64,000 nt of DNA from Burkholderia mayonis (GCF_001523745.2 NZ_CP013387.1:1798001-1862000); one strand, 5' to 3'; positions 17,022 through 27,168 are shown, numbered from the stretch's first letter. A program made the numbers and translations. Notes: a model not told the origin generated them from the sequence alone.

Positions 17022-20019
17022 GCTGACGTACCCCTTCGGTGTCGTAGAAAACCGGGCTCGAAATCGTCGCGACCACGCGCCGGCCGTTTGCGAGCGAGAT
17101 CCCGACGCGCTCGCCCATCCGGGTCAATCCGCCTTTCACGACCGCGAGTGCGATCGAGCGTTTCAGGATCGGGCTGTAATAGCTCGACGTCACGTGGCCG
17201 AGCATCGCGGTCGTGCCGTCCGTGCACGCGGCCGCATCGGCCTCGACGATCTGGCCGCCTTCGGGCAGCACGTATTGCGCGTCTTCGGTCAGCAAGCCGA
17301 CGAACTGCTTGCGCCCGCTCTTCGCGGTATCGGCGCGCGTGAGCGACCGGCGGCCTAGGAAGTCCTTCGACTTCGCGACGAGCCCGCCCATCCCGAGATC
17401 GAACGGCGTGATCGATCCGTCGGTGTCCTGACCGACGATGATGTAGCCTTTCTCCGCGCGCAGTACGTGCATCGTCTCGGTACCGTACGGCGTGATGTCG
17501 AACTCCGCGCCCGCCTCCATCAGCGCTTCCCATACCGCGCGGCCCGCGTTCGCCGGCACGTTCACTTCATACGCGAGCTCGCCCGAGAAGCTGATCCGCA
17601 TCACGCGCGCCTTCACGCCCGCGACCGTTCCGTCGCGATAGCTCATGAACGGGAACGCGTCGTTCGCGAAGTCGATGTCCTTGCATACCTTCTGCACGAC
17701 CTTGCGGCTCTTCGGGCCGACCACCGCGAACGTCGCCCAGTGATCGGTGACGGACGCAAGGCGCACCTTCATGTCGGGCCACTCGGTCTGCAGCCAGCGC
17801 TCGAGCCACGTCAGCACGCGCGCGGCGCCGCCCGTCGTCGTCGTCATCATGAAGTGCTGGTCGCCGAGGCGCACGGTCACGCCATCGTCGAACACCATCC
17901 CGTTCTCGTCGAGCATCAGCCCATAGCGGCATTTGCCGACTTCGAGCTTGCTCCACGGATTCGTGTAGACCCAGTTCAGCAGCTTCACCGCGTCCGGGCC
18001 CTGGATGTCGATCTTGCCGAGCGTCGACGCATCGAGCATGCCGACGGCGCTGCGCACCGCGAGGCACTCGCGCGCAACGGCAGCGTGCAGGTCCTCGCCC
18101 TTCTTCGGGAAATACCACGGCCGCTTCCAGTTGCCGACGTCCTCGAACATCGCGCCGTGCTCGACGTGCCATTCGTGGACGCAGGTCTTGCGGACCGGAT
18201 CGAGAAAGTCGCCGAGCTCGCGGCCCGCGAACGCGCCGAACGATACGGGCGTGTAGTTCGGGCGGAACGTCGTCGTGCCCGTCTCGGGAATCGTCTTGCC
18301 GAGCGCCTGCGCGAGGATCGCCATCCCGTTGATGTTGCCGAGCTTGCCCTGGTCGGTGCCGAACCCCATCGCCGTATAGCGCTTCACGTGCTCGACCGAT
18401 TCGAAGCCCTCGCGCGCGGCGAGCAGGATGTCGGCCGCGCCGACGTCGTTCTGGAAATCGACAAACTGCTTCGGACCGCGAACCGCCGCGTCGGCGCCGC
18501 TCGCGAGCCACAACGGCAGCAACGCGTCCTCGACCGCCTCGGCGACCTTCGGCACCGGCGGCCGTTCGGCCGCGTGGCCCGACGACTTCGCGGCGGCGAC
18601 GCCCGCGTCGACGGCGAGCCGCAGCGCGCGCGACAGCTCGAACTCGCCGACCGCCGCGCCGACGCTCGCTTCCGGCTGCACCGGCTTGCCCGGCACGAAA
18701 CACACCTTGTCGTCGTTCCAGTGCGCCTTGCCGCCCGATTGCGCGAACAGATGCAGCACCGGGCTGAAGCCGCCCGACATCGCGACGAGATCGCACGGCA
18801 GCGTCGCGATCTTGCCGCCCGTCTTGCCATTTGCATACGACGCGACGTCGATCGATGCGACGCGCAGCTTGCCCGTCGCGGCCGACACGACCGCGCCGCT
18901 CATCACCGCGATGCCGTTGCGCTTCGCGACCGCGGGCAACGCGCCGCGCGTCGACGCGCGCGCGTCGACGACCGTCACCTTTGCGCCGCAAGCCTTCAGA
19001 TCGAGCGCGCATTGATAGCCGCGATCGTTGTTCGTCGCGACGACCGTGACGCGCCCCGGCAGCACGCCATAGCGATGGATGTAGGTTGACACGGCCGACG
19101 CGGTCATCACGCCGGGCAGGTCGTTGTTGCCGAATACGAGCGGACGCTCGTGCGCGCCTGTCGCGAGGATCACGCGCTTCGCGCGGACCTTCCACATCAG
19201 CTCGCGCGTGCCCTTGCGCATCGATACCGGAAGATGGTCGGTCAGCCGCTGCACGACGGTCACGAGATTGTGATCCTGATAGCCGAATGCGGTGCTGCGC
19301 GTGAGAATCTTCACGTCGGGCAGCTTCGCGAGCTCGGCTTCGATCTTCTCGACCCATTGCAGCGCGGGCTTGCCGTCGATCTCTGCGCGGCACGCGAGCA
19401 GGCTGCCGCCGAGTTCGCGCTGATCGTCGACGAGGGTCACGCGCGCGCCGTTCACGGCCGCCGCATGCGCGGCCGCGAGCCCCGTCGGGCCGCCGCCGAC
19501 GACGAGCACGTCGCAGTGCGCGTAGCACTTGTCGTAGCGGTCGGCGTCGAGCGTGTCGGGCGCCTTGCCGAGGCCTGCCGCGTCACGAATCTTCTCTTCG
19601 TATGTCGGCCACATCTTGCGCGGCCACATGAACGTCTTGTAGTAGAAGCCCGCCGGCAGGAAGCGTGAGAACTTCTGCATGACGGCCATCCGGTCGCGCT
19701 CGAGCGACGGCTGCGCGTTCACGCTCGTCGCGACGAGTCCCTGATACAGCTCGATCTCCGTCGCGCGCGCGTTCGGCACCGTGTACGCGCCGGTTTCGAG
19801 CTGCACGACGGCGTTCGGCTCGTCGACGCCCGCCGTCACGATCCCGCGTGGCCGGTGATACTTGAAGCTGCGCGCGACGAAGTGCACGCCGTTCGCGAGC
19901 AGCGCGGACGCCAGCGTGTCGCCCTGGAAGCCCTGATACGTGCGGCCGTTGAACGTGAAGGTCAGCGGCTGTGCGCGGTTGATGCGCCCGCCTGCGCCGA
20001 GTCGGTCTTTCTGGCTCAT
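17011..20019 (-). CDS. soxA: Sarcosine oxidase alpha subunit
   Basis: 1002 aa, the usual SoxA length. It catalyses, with the other subunits, oxidation of sarcosine to glycine, H2O2 and 5,10-methylene-tetrahydrofolate. Order of domains: N-terminal ferredoxin-like part (GRTYQGFQGDTLASALLANG), FAD/NAD-binding region (DVLVVGGGPTGLAAAHAAA, about residue 165), a central disulfide-reductase-like part, and a C-terminal aminomethyltransferase (GcvT-like) folate-binding half. The ATG at 20019 overlaps the soxD stop by 4 bp (ATGA). The longer upstream frame is only read-through of soxD DNA. Confidence 0.96.
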   Translation of the reverse strand: MSQKDRLGAGGRINRAQPLTFTFNGRTYQGFQGDTLASALLANGVHFVARSFKYHRPRGIVTAGVDEPNAVVQLETGAYTVPNARATEIELYQGLVATSVNAQPSLERDRMAVMQKFSRFLPAGFYYKTFMWPRKMWPTYEEKIRDAAGLGKAPDTLDADRYDKCYAHCDVLVVGGGPTGLAAAHAAAVNGARVTLVDDQRELGGSLLACRAEIDGKPALQWVEKIEAELAKLPDVKILTRSTAFGYQDHNLVTVVQRLTDHLPVSMRKGTRELMWKVRAKRVILATGAHERPLVFGNNDLPGVMTASAVSTYIHRYGVLPGRVTVVATNNDRGYQCALDLKACGAKVTVVDARASTRGALPAVAKRNGIAVMSGAVVSAATGKLRVASIDVASYANGKTGGKIATLPCDLVAMSGGFSPVLHLFAQSGGKAHWNDDKVCFVPGKPVQPEASVGAAVGEFELSRALRLAVDAGVAAAKSSGHAAERPPVPKVAEAVEDALLPLWLASGADAAVRGPKQFVDFQNDVGAADILLAAREGFESVEHVKRYTAMGFGTDQGKLGNINGMAILAQALGKTIPETGTTTFRPNYTPVSFGAFAGRELGDFLDPVRKTCVHEWHVEHGAMFEDVGNWKRPWYFPKKGEDLHAAVARECLAVRSAVGMLDASTLGKIDIQGPDAVKLLNWVYTNPWSKLEVGKCRYGLMLDENGMVFDDGVTVRLGDQHFMMTTTTGGAARVLTWLERWLQTEWPDMKVRLASVTDHWATFAVVGPKSRKVVQKVCKDIDFANDAFPFMSYRDGTVAGVKARVMRISFSGELAYEVNVPANAGRAVWEALMEAGAEFDITPYGTETMHVLRAEKGYIIVGQDTDGSITPFDLGMGGLVAKSKDFLGRRSLTRADTAKSGRKQFVGLLTEDAQYVLPEGGQIVEADAAACTDGTTAMLGHVTSSYYSPILKRSIALAVVKGGLTRMGERVGISLANGRRVVATISSPVFYDTEGVRQHVE

Positions 20020-20324
20020 TTGCTCGTGTCCTCTGCTGCGGTGGCGGCCGGCTTGCCGTCGGCGGCACCGCCGAACGTGTCGTAGCCCTGGATTTCGTAA
20101 GTGACGGTATCGCGCTGCGCCATGAACCAGCGGCGGCAGCCCTGCGTGTGCAGCCATTGCTCGCGATGCGCGCCGCGCGGGTTCTTGCGCATGAACAGGT
20201 AATCGCCCCATTCGCGGTCGGACAGCGTGTCCGTATCGAGCGGGCGCGCGATGTCGGCTTCGCCGCCGCAGCTGAATTCGGATTCGGCGCGCGGACCGCA
20301 CCACGGACATTCGATCAGCAACAT
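20016..20324 (-). CDS. soxD: Sarcosine oxidase delta subunit
   Basis: 102 aa. SoxD binds zinc and holds the complex together. Zinc ligands expected from the family are visible: Cys6 and Cys9 (IECPWCG), His59 and Cys63 (HTQGCRRWF). EWGDYLFMRKNPRG is the family hallmark. AGGAGA 7 bases before the ATG is a strong ribosome site. It follows soxB after about 180 bp filled by three tandem hairpin repeats, the only large gap in this otherwise overlapping operon. Confidence 0.95.
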   Translation of the reverse strand: MLLIECPWCGPRAESEFSCGGEADIARPLDTDTLSDREWGDYLFMRKNPRGAHREQWLHTQGCRRWFMAQRDTVTYEIQGYDTFGGAADGKPAATAAEDTSK

Positions 20325-20340
20325 GTTCGTTCTCCTCTGT

Positions 20341-20480
20341 CGACCAGAGTTAGCGCTTTAGCGCTTACTCTGGTCCCATGCTTCGCGGTCGACCAGAGTT
20401 AGCGCTTTAGCGCTTACTCTGGTCCCATGCTTCGCGGTCGACCAGCGTTAGCGCGTTAGCGCTTTACTCTGGTCCCATGC
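20341..20480. repeat. Three tandem 49-bp repeats, each an imperfect hairpin, between soxB and soxD
   Basis: Units begin at 20341, 20390 and 20439. Each contains GACCAGAGTTAGCGCT and AGCGCTTACTCTGGTC, which pair over 16 positions with a single T-T mismatch around a 2-nt turn. The first two units are identical. The third has CAGCG for CAGAG and one extra T. They sit in the operon mRNA between soxB and soxD and could stabilise or separate transcript segments. Confidence 0.93.
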
Positions 20481-20502
20481 ACGTCAGTGCGTGGTGGTTC
20501 GG

Positions 20503-21747
20503 TCAGTGCGCGACGGCGGCCGCGCCGTGCTCGTCGATCAGATGACCGCTGTAGAAGCGCTCGAGCGCGAACGGCGCATTGAGCGGATGCGGCTCGTCGC
20601 GCGCGATCGTGTGCGCGAACACCCAGCCCGAGCCCGGCGTCGCCTTGAAACCGCCCGTGCCCCAGCCGCAGTTGAAATACAGGCCCTTCACGTCAGTCTT
20701 GCTGATGATCGGGCACGCGTCCGGCGACACGTCGACGATCCCGCCCCACTGCCGGTTCATCCGCACGCGCGAGAACACCGGGAACATCTCGACGATCGCC
20801 TCGAGCGTGCCTTCGATGATCTGGAAGCTGCCGCGCTGGCCGAAGCCCGTGTACTGGTCGATGCCCGCGCCGATCACGAGATCGCCCTTGTCGGACTGGC
20901 TGATGTACGCGTGCACCGCGTTCGACATCACGACCGTGTTGACGACGGGCTTGATCGGCTCCGACACGAGCGCCTGCAGCGGATGGCTTTCGAGCGGCAA
21001 CCGCACGCCCGCCATGTCGGCGAGCGTCGTCGTGTTGCCCGCGGCGGCGACCGCGACCTTCTTCGCCTTGATGAAGCCCTTCACCGTGTCGACGCCGACC
21101 ACCGCCCCGCCTTCGCGGCGAATGCCCGTCACCTGGCAGTTCTGGATGATGTCCACGCCCGCGCGGTCCGCGCCGCGCGCGAAGCCCCAGGCCACCGCAT
21201 CGTGGCGCGCGACGCCGCCGCGCCGCTGAATCGACGCGCCCAGCACCGGGTAGCGGCTGTTCAGGTTGATCGTCGGCTCGATCTCCTTGATCTGCGCAGG
21301 CGTCAGGAACTCGGCGTCGACGCCGTTCAGGCGGTTCGCGTTCACGCGCCGCTCGGTGTCGCGCACGTCCTGCAGCGTATGCGCAAGGTTCATCACGCCG
21401 CGCTGGCTGAACATCACGTTGTAGTTCAGGTCCTGAGACAGGCCTTCCCACAGCTTCATCGCCTTTTCGTAGAGCGCGGCGGATTCGTCCCACAGGTAGT
21501 TCGAGCGGACGATCGTCGTGTTGCGCGCGGTGTTGCCGCCGCCGATCCAGCCCTTCTCGAGGATCGCGACGTTGGTGATCCCGTGCTCCTTCGCGAGGTA
21601 ATACGCGGTCGCGAGGCCGTGTCCGCCGCCGCCGACGATCACGACGTCGTACTCGCGCTTCGGCTCCGGGCTCTTCCACTGCTTTTCCCAGTTCTCGTGA
21701 TACGACAGGCCGTTGCGGAACAGGCTGAATATCGAGTAGCGGCTCAT
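20503..21747 (-). CDS. soxB: Sarcosine oxidase beta subunit
   Basis: 414 aa. FAD-containing subunit where sarcosine is oxidised. It has the dinucleotide motif [18 protein letters not shown] (residues 35-52) and the [13 protein letters not shown] segment, whose histidine (His182 here) corresponds to the residue that carries covalent FMN in characterised enzymes. [17 protein letters not shown] is the C-terminal flavin-binding signature. GAAGGG precedes the ATG. It starts only 16 bp after the sdaA stop, so sdaA and soxB are probably cotranscribed. Confidence 0.96.
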   Translation of the reverse strand: MSRYSIFSLFRNGLSYHENWEKQWKSPEPKREYDVVIVGGGGHGLATAYYLAKEHGITNVAILEKGWIGGGNTARNTTIVRSNYLWDESAALYEKAMKLWEGLSQDLNYNVMFSQRGVMNLAHTLQDVRDTERRVNANRLNGVDAEFLTPAQIKEIEPTINLNSRYPVLGASIQRRGGVARHDAVAWGFARGADRAGVDIIQNCQVTGIRREGGAVVGVDTVKGFIKAKKVAVAAAGNTTTLADMAGVRLPLESHPLQALVSEPIKPVVNTVVMSNAVHAYISQSDKGDLVIGAGIDQYTGFGQRGSFQIIEGTLEAIVEMFPVFSRVRMNRQWGGIVDVSPDACPIISKTDVKGLYFNCGWGTGGFKATPGSGWVFAHTIARDEPHPLNAPFALERFYSGHLIDEHGAAAVAH

Positions 21748-21763
21748 GTTGATGGACCCTTCG

Positions 21764-23149
21764 TTAGCATTCGATGACGTTCACGGCAAGGCCGCCGCGC
21801 GACGTTTCCTTGTATTTCGTCTTCATGTCGGCGCCCGTTTCGCGCATCGTCTTGATGACGGAATCGAGCGACACGTAGTGCTGGCCGTCGCCCTTCAACG
21901 CGATCCGCGACGCGTTGAGCGCCTTGATCGCGCCCATCGCGTTGCGCTCGATGCACGGAATCTGCACGAGGCCGCCGACGGGATCGCACGTCATCCCGAG
22001 GTTGTGCTCCATGCCGATCTCGGCTGCGTTCTCGACCTGGCCGGGCGTGCCGCCCATCACCGCCGCGAGCGCGGCCGCGGCCATCGAGCACGCGACGCCG
22101 ACCTCGCCCTGACAGCCGACTTCCGCGCCGGAGATCGACGCGGTTTCCTTGTAGATGATCCCGATCGCGGCGGCCGTCAGCAGGAAATCGACGATCCCCT
22201 GCTCGTTCGAGCCGGGCACGAACTTCACGTAGTAATGGAGGATGGCCGGAATCACGCCCGCCGCGCCGTTCGTCGGCGCGGTGACGACGCGCCCGCCCGC
22301 CGCGTTCTCCTCATTGACCGCCATCGCGTACAGGTTCACCCAGTCGAGCATCGACAGCGGATCGCGCAGCGACTCCTCCGAGCGGTTACGCAACCGCGCA
22401 TTGAGCTCGGCCGCGCGGCGCTTCACGCGCATCGGGCCCGGCAGCTCGCCGTCGACCTTGCAGCCGCGCTCGACGCAGGCGGCCATCGTCCGCCAGATCG
22501 CGAGCAGGCCCGCGCGCACCTCTTCGGCCGGGCGCAGCGCGCATTCGTTGCGGAACGTGAGCCCGGCGATCGACAGGCCGCTGTCGCGGCACGCACGCAT
22601 CAGGTCGTCGCCGGTGCGGAACGGATGCGGCACCTCGGCCGCCGCGCGCACGCCGTTCACGCGATCGCCATCGCGATTGACGACGAAGCCGCCGCCGACC
22701 GAGTAATACTCCTTCTCGACGAGCAACTGGCCGTGCTCGTCGAACGCCTGGAAGCGCATCCCGTTTGGATGGACGATGCTCGTGCCCCCCATCAGCTTCC
22801 GGTAGAAGCCAAGATCGTCCTTCTCGTCAAAGCGGATGCCGCGCTTGCCGAGCACCGAAAGCGACTTCTCGGCGCGGATCGCCTTCAGCCGGGGTTCGAT
22901 CAGATCCGGATCGATCAGATCCGGCAGATGGCCTTCGAGACCGAGCAGCACCGCCTTGTCGGTGCCGTGGCCCTTGCCCGTCGCGCCGAGCGAGCCGTAC
23001 AGCTCGACCCGCACGCGGCGCACGAAGCCGAGCAGGTTCGCATCCTCGACATGCGACGCGAACCGGCGCGCGGCGATCATCGGCCCCACCGTGTGCGAGC
23101 TCGACGGCCCGATGCCGATCTTGAACAGATCGAAAACGCTGACGTTCAT
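21764..23149 (-). CDS. sdaA: L-serine ammonia-lyase (serine dehydratase), iron-sulfur type
   Basis: 461 aa single-chain enzyme converting L-serine to pyruvate and ammonia with a [4Fe-4S] cluster. The N terminus [20 protein letters not shown] is diagnostic. [11 protein letters not shown] lies in the alpha domain. Cluster cysteines are in [11 protein letters not shown] and [19 protein letters not shown]. The open frame continues upstream, but this start matches the family and has AAGGGC before it. Its place ahead of soxBDAG completes a sarcosine -> glycine -> serine -> pyruvate route. The promoter is in the 286-bp gap shared with the divergent regulator. Confidence 0.95.
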   Translation of the reverse strand: MNVSVFDLFKIGIGPSSSHTVGPMIAARRFASHVEDANLLGFVRRVRVELYGSLGATGKGHGTDKAVLLGLEGHLPDLIDPDLIEPRLKAIRAEKSLSVLGKRGIRFDEKDDLGFYRKLMGGTSIVHPNGMRFQAFDEHGQLLVEKEYYSVGGGFVVNRDGDRVNGVRAAAEVPHPFRTGDDLMRACRDSGLSIAGLTFRNECALRPAEEVRAGLLAIWRTMAACVERGCKVDGELPGPMRVKRRAAELNARLRNRSEESLRDPLSMLDWVNLYAMAVNEENAAGGRVVTAPTNGAAGVIPAILHYYVKFVPGSNEQGIVDFLLTAAAIGIIYKETASISGAEVGCQGEVGVACSMAAAALAAVMGGTPGQVENAAEIGMEHNLGMTCDPVGGLVQIPCIERNAMGAIKALNASRIALKGDGQHYVSLDSVIKTMRETGADMKTKYKETSRGGLAVNVIEC

Positions 23150-23435
23150 CTGGCTGCCCTTGCGTAGCGAAGCTTGGTTGACATTGGACGTCAGTACATC
23201 AAAGCGTAAAATCCGCCGATAGAACAAAAACGGCATTGGCGTGGGACGCCGCCGCCAACCGCCGCGCGCGACGGGCGCTTCATGCGTTTCGGCGATGATT
23301 CGCGGCGAAAAAACACAAGTCCCGCGCAGCCCGATCGGCGACGCTCGCAGTACAGACTGCGCGGCGGCCGGCCTTCGGGCGCCCCGCAGACTGGAGACAC
23401 GCCGGGCCGAGCCCGGCCAACCGACGATTGCAGCC
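23150..23435. promoter_or_regulatory. Divergent promoter region of the sda-sox operon and the GlxA-type regulator
   Basis: 286 bp between divergent starts. It includes a short A-rich element near 23200-23235 on the sdaA side. A GbdR/SouR site is expected here by analogy with Pseudomonas, but I could not identify it by eye. Confidence 0.4.
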
Positions 23436-24638
23436 ATGACCGCCGACGTATCCGCTTCCCCCCTCGCCGCCGATTCCTCGCAGCCGCGCCTGCGCTTCGG
23501 AATCGTGCTGCTGCCGAACTTCACGCTGACCGCGTTCTCGGGGTTCGCCGACATGCTGCGGCTGTCCGCCGACGACGGCGACTACAGCAAGCCGGTGCGC
23601 TGCTCGTGGACCGTGATCGGCGACACGCTCGCGCCCGTGCGCGCGAGCTGCGGAATCCAGGTGACGCCGTGGCGGACGTTCGACGATGCCGATGCCGACG
23701 CGTTCGACTACGTCGTCGTCGTGGGCGGGCTGCTGCATTCGGGGCCGCAAGCGGGGCCGGAGACGCTGCAGTTCGTCCGCCGCGCGGCAGCGGCGGGCGC
23801 GAACCTCGTCGGGATCTGCACAGGCGCGTTCGCGCTGATGCGCGCGGGCGTGCTCGACGGGCACCGCGTCTGCGTCAGCTGGTTCCATTATTGGGACTTC
23901 ATCGAACGCTTTCCGAGTGTCGATCCGGATCTCCTGATCGCCGATCGCCTGTTCGTGATCGACCGGCGGCGGATCACCTGCTCGGGCGGGCGCGCGTCGA
24001 TCGACGTCGCCGCGGCGATCCTGTTGCGCCACTTCGATCACGCGACCGTGCAGAAGGCGCTGCGGATCCTGCTCGTCGGCGAGATGCAGAAAGGCAACGC
24101 GCCGCAGCCGCATCCGCCCGGCCTGGAGCCGGCGACGCATCCGAAGGTCAAGCGCGCGATTCTGCTGATGGAACAGCACGTCGGGCGCGCGCTGCCGCTC
24201 GACGAGCTCGCGTGCAAGCTCGATCTGTCGACGCGCCAGCTCGAGCGGCTCTTCAAGGCGGAGACGGGCAAGAGCCCGCAGGCGTTCGCGAAGCAGGTGC
24301 GGCTGCGCACCGCCGCGTGGCTGCTGACGAGCTCGGACCGGACCGTCGCCGACATCGCGTCGAGCTGCGGGTTCGCCGATGCGTCGCACCTCGGGCGCGA
24401 ATTCCGCAAGCAGTTCGGCGCGCCGCCCGCGGCATACCGGGAGAAAGGCGGCGCGGGCGGCGACGGGGACGCGTCGGCAATGGCGTGCGCGCTCGACAAT
24501 GTGGATGCGGACGTCGATGCGGGTACGGATTCGGATTCGGATTCGGGTGCGGGTGCGGGTGCCGATGCGGATGCCGATGCGGGTGCCGATGCGGATGCCG
24601 ATGCGGATACGCGTCGGGACGGCGTGGGCGCCGCCTGA
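23436..24638 (+). CDS. GlxA-family transcriptional regulator (DJ-1/PfpI + AraC), GbdR/SouR-like
   Basis: 400 aa. The N-terminal half is a class-I amidotransferase-like sensor ([39 protein letters not shown]). The C-terminal half is an AraC DNA-binding domain ([40 protein letters not shown]). In Pseudomonas, relatives GbdR and SouR activate betaine and sarcosine catabolic genes. Its position opposite sdaA-soxBDAG points to the same job. After the HTH there is an extra tail of about 60 residues rich in Asp, Ala, Gly and Ser, encoded by hexanucleotide repeats and absent from normal family members. The ATG at 23436 fits the family; no strong ribosome site is seen. Confidence 0.9.
   Translation: MTADVSASPLAADSSQPRLRFGIVLLPNFTLTAFSGFADMLRLSADDGDYSKPVRCSWTVIGDTLAPVRASCGIQVTPWRTFDDADADAFDYVVVVGGLLHSGPQAGPETLQFVRRAAAAGANLVGICTGAFALMRAGVLDGHRVCVSWFHYWDFIERFPSVDPDLLIADRLFVIDRRRITCSGGRASIDVAAAILLRHFDHATVQKALRILLVGEMQKGNAPQPHPPGLEPATHPKVKRAILLMEQHVGRALPLDELACKLDLSTRQLERLFKAETGKSPQAFAKQVRLRTAAWLLTSSDRTVADIASSCGFADASHLGREFRKQFGAPPAAYREKGGAGGDGDASAMACALDNVDADVDAGTDSDSDSGAGAGADADADAGADADADADTRRDGVGAA
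24501..24612 (+). repeat. Hexanucleotide repeat coding for the Asp/Ala/Gly tail of the GlxA-type regulator
   Basis: Degenerate 6-bp units of the GGATGC / GGTGCC / GGATTC kind run through the last part of the gene. They encode Asp-Ala, Gly-Ala and Asp-Ser dipeptides. Copy number can change without shifting the frame. Confidence 0.85.
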
Positions 24639-24726
24639 GCGCGCGGCGGTCAGCGGCGCCGTCGTGCGGCGCCGAGCGCCCGGCAAGCACCGCCGCGCGC
24701 AGGCGCGTCAGTTCCCCGCACGCCGC

Positions 24727-24978
24727 TCAATGCGCGTCGACGAACGCCCTGAGCCGCGCATCCCGAATTTCCAGCATGTCGAAGAACCCGAGCGCACGCA
24801 GCGACGGCAGCGCGTCGAGCATGTCGCGCTCGGCCTCCGCGCGCGCTTCCGTCGATGCGCGCGCGTCGGTCCAGACGCGCGCGTTGGCAAGGAACGCTGC
24901 AACGGTCCCTTTGCGAGCCGACACGCCGCCGATTTCGATCCGGTCGACGTGATCGGGAAGGATTGCTTCTGCTTTCAT
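24727..24978 (-). CDS. Small conserved hypothetical protein (83 aa)
   Basis: MKAEAILPDHVDRIEIGGVS begins a beta-like segment; two helices follow (GTVAAFLANARVWTD; ARAEAERDMLDALPSL RALGFFDMLEI). It is soluble with no signal peptide. The open frame extends upstream to 25212, but the ATG at 24978 gives a natural N terminus; no clear ribosome site. The family is not recognised. It is convergent with the GlxA-type regulator gene. Confidence 0.6.
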   Translation of the reverse strand: MKAEAILPDHVDRIEIGGVSARKGTVAAFLANARVWTDARASTEARAEAERDMLDALPSLRALGFFDMLEIRDARLRAFVDAH

Positions 24979-25362
24979 CGTGAACGCCAGAGGGGTGGTG
25001 AAGAAGCCCACTGTAGATCGTCCTGTGTGGCGCAACTGCGGTATAAAGGCCAATCGATACGGTTTCCACGCCATGCGTTCGTCGACGCCTCCTGTTCCGC
25101 CCCTTGTGCGGCCCCTTGTGCCGCCGCGCTCAGCCAATCGGCCGACGGTCCGATGCTGCACGCTGCCCAGCTTCGCAGCGGCGACGTGCGCGTCACGCGC
25201 CGGCACTGGCACGCGTCATAGGGCCGGTCGATCGCAATTGCAAGTGCGAGGCAAATGCGCGTGCAGGCAAGTGCGGGTGCACGGCTTCGGCCCACCGGTC
25301 GCCCTGCTCTCGTTCGAGCGAGGAAACCAGCGGATAGATTCGCACGGCCGCTCGACCGGACG
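24979..25362. other. Intergenic region, nothing identified
   Basis: 384 bp between two minus-strand genes with only shadow frames. It likely contains the promoter of the 83-aa protein gene. Confidence 0.4.
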
Positions 25363-26178
25363 TCAGTCGCCGCCCGGCCCCACCGCCGATTTTCGCAACG
25401 CGCCCGGCGGCGCCCCATGAATGCGCTTGAACACGCGCGTAAGGTGCGCCTGATCCGCAAAACCCGTTGCGGCCGCGACTTCCGCGAGCGACATGCCGTC
25501 CCTCATCAGGGCCTTTGCCTTCGCGACGCGCCAATTGCGCAGCCACGCGTCGGGCGGCAGCCCATAGCGCCGCGCGAACTGCTTGCTCAACGTGGTCCGA
25601 TGCATGCCCCAGCGTCGGGCGAGTGCATCCACGTCGGCTTTCGGCAGATCCTGGCGGCTCATCGACGCCTGCAACTCGGCGCACGCGTCGGCATCGGCCG
25701 CGACGGGCGTCGGTGCGCATTCGGCCACACCGTGCGCCATCAGCAGATCGAACAGCGCGGCGGACAGATCGGCCTTGCGCTCGGCATCCGTGAGTCTGTC
25801 GCGCGTCAGCACGGCCGCCCATCGACGGCATGACGACGCGTCGGAAATCACGACGTCGGCAAACCGCACGGGGCCCCCGCAAGACACCGCCGCGTGAGCG
25901 TCGAACCAATTCGTCTGGATGTACGCCATGCCGTACACGAGCAGACCGTCGGACGTTCCGCCGGTATGCACGGCGCGCGGCGGGATGACGACGAGGTCGC
26001 CCTGCCGGGCGACGTGGCGGACGCCTCGGCAGACGAACGTGCAATGCCCTTCCGCGATCGCGCCGACCGACCAGACGTCGTGAAAATGCGGCTCGAAATG
26101 GTAATCCTCGAGCGCGGCGGCCATGACTTCGCCCGGCAGTTCCGTTCCGCAATACCAGGTGAAACTCGAAATTCTCAC
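25363..26178 (-). CDS. AraC-family transcriptional regulator with cupin sensor
   Basis: 271 aa. The N-terminal cupin-like ligand domain (HFEPHFHDVWSVGAIAEGH; GDLVVIPPRAVHTGG) is followed by two helix-turn-helices (LARRWGMHRTTLSKQFARRY; LAEVAAATGFADQAHLTRVF) and ends GAPPGALRKS. The GTG at 26178 is chosen because GGGGAG lies 5 bases upstream; the GTG at 26184 overlaps that site. It lies just after the PRODH gene on the same strand (21 bp gap) and probably controls the decarboxylase-like/PRODH pair (inference). Confidence 0.9.
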   Translation of the reverse strand: MRISSFTWYCGTELPGEVMAAALEDYHFEPHFHDVWSVGAIAEGHCTFVCRGVRHVARQGDLVVIPPRAVHTGGTSDGLLVYGMAYIQTNWFDAHAAVSCGGPVRFADVVISDASSCRRWAAVLTRDRLTDAERKADLSAALFDLLMAHGVAECAPTPVAADADACAELQASMSRQDLPKADVDALARRWGMHRTTLSKQFARRYGLPPDAWLRNWRVAKAKALMRDGMSLAEVAAATGFADQAHLTRVFKRIHGAPPGALRKSAVGPGGD

Positions 26179-26183
26179 GACCA

Positions 26184-26189
26184 CTCCCC
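26184..26189 (-). promoter_or_regulatory. Ribosome binding site deciding the GTG start of the AraC gene
   Basis: GGGGAG on the minus strand with a 5-base spacing to GTG at 26178. The more upstream GTG at 26184 lies within it. Confidence 0.55.
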
Positions 26190-26199
26190 ACCAAGCCGG

Positions 26200-27168
26200 T
26201 TAATCGATGCCGTAGCCGCCGTCGGCAAGCGAGCGGACCAGCAGCCACGCATTGCGCGGATTCTCGCCGACCCGGCGAACCGCGTAGGGCCACCAATCGT
26301 TTCCGAACGGCAAATAGACACGCACCTGGTAGCCCATCCGGCGTAGTTTAAGCTGCCAGTCGGTTCGCACGCCGTACAGCATCTCGAACTCGAATTGTTC
26401 CGGCGCCCAGCCACCGCGCGCCGCGCATTCGATGATCCGCGACGCGAGCCTGTCGTCGTGCGTGCCGAAAATCGGATAGAACCCGGCGTCGCGCGCGTCG
26501 CGCGACAGCATCAGGCGCGCCGCGTTGTCATAGCCCCGGTCGATGGCCTCGCTCCCTCGATGATCGTGCGACGCGGACTCGGGGAACGCGCCCTTCACGA
26601 GCCGTACCGCCGTGGGCTGCCTGACGAGGCGCGTCAAATCGTCGTACGTGCGCAGGCGGCGTCCCTGCAGTGTGACGGCGACTGGTAGGCCGTCCGCGCA
26701 CAGCAACCGATGGAGTTCGCAGGTCCGGTCGAGGATCGACAGATCCTCCATGTCGAGCATGACCAGATTTCTGCCGCCGGGCCGCGCCGCATGCCGCGCG
26801 GCGCGCCGCGCGATCCGTCGCGCGTTCGCGGCGCCGTACGCATCGCTTTCCATGAAGCCGATCGCGGTCGGATCGATCGATACGTGCACGTCGAGCCCCG
26901 CGCTTGCGAGCGCATCGATCGCGGCGAGCGCCTCGCTCACGTTGATCTCGATCGCCGAGCGCTCGACCACGTATTCGCCCAGGTAAAACAGCGACGCACG
27001 GATGCCGTGCCGGTCGAACAGGCGCGCGGCCGTCGCGACCGCCGCGTCGGCATTCGCGCCGCCGACGAAACGCGTCGCGAGCGCGCTCCGCGCGGCGGCG
27101 GCGCGCATGATGCGCGAGACGACCGCGTTGCGCGCGAGCGAGATCATCGCATTTTGCAGCCGGCTCAT
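26200..27168 (-). CDS. Proline dehydrogenase family protein (monofunctional PRODH-like)
   Basis: 322 aa, size of single-domain PRODH, an FAD enzyme oxidising proline or a similar cyclic amine to the imine. Barrel motifs include LVKGAFPES (Lys contacting FAD), GTHDDRLASRIIE, QFEFEMLYGVR and the substrate-binding end RVYLPFGNDWWPYAVRRVGENPRN, the usual Arg-Arg-x-x-Glu-x-x-x-Asn. No DNA-binding or aldehyde dehydrogenase part is present, unlike PutA. Its ATG overlaps the stop of the decarboxylase-like gene by 4 bp (ATGA), so the two are translationally coupled. The long open frame continuing upstream is the shadow of that gene. The true substrate may not be proline given the neighbour. Confidence 0.88.
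   Translation of the reverse strand: MSRLQNAMISLARNAVVSRIMRAAAARSALATRFVGGANADAAVATAARLFDRHGIRASLFYLGEYVVERSAIEINVSEALAAIDALASAGLDVHVSIDPTAIGFMESDAYGAANARRIARRAARHAARPGGRNLVMLDMEDLSILDRTCELHRLLCADGLPVAVTLQGRRLRTYDDLTRLVRQPTAVRLVKGAFPESASHDHRGSEAIDRGYDNAARLMLSRDARDAGFYPIFGTHDDRLASRIIECAARGGWAPEQFEFEMLYGVRTDWQLKLRRMGYQVRVYLPFGNDWWPYAVRRVGENPRNAWLLVRSLADGGYGID

Noticed and set aside
17467..19089. 540-codon plus-strand frame inside soxA
   Set aside because: Antisense to a full-length, motif-confirmed soxA; typical high-GC shadow.
20341..20480. CRISPR-like look of the 49-bp tandem units
   Set aside because: Units are contiguous with identical sequence between hairpins, no unique spacers, and no cas genes.
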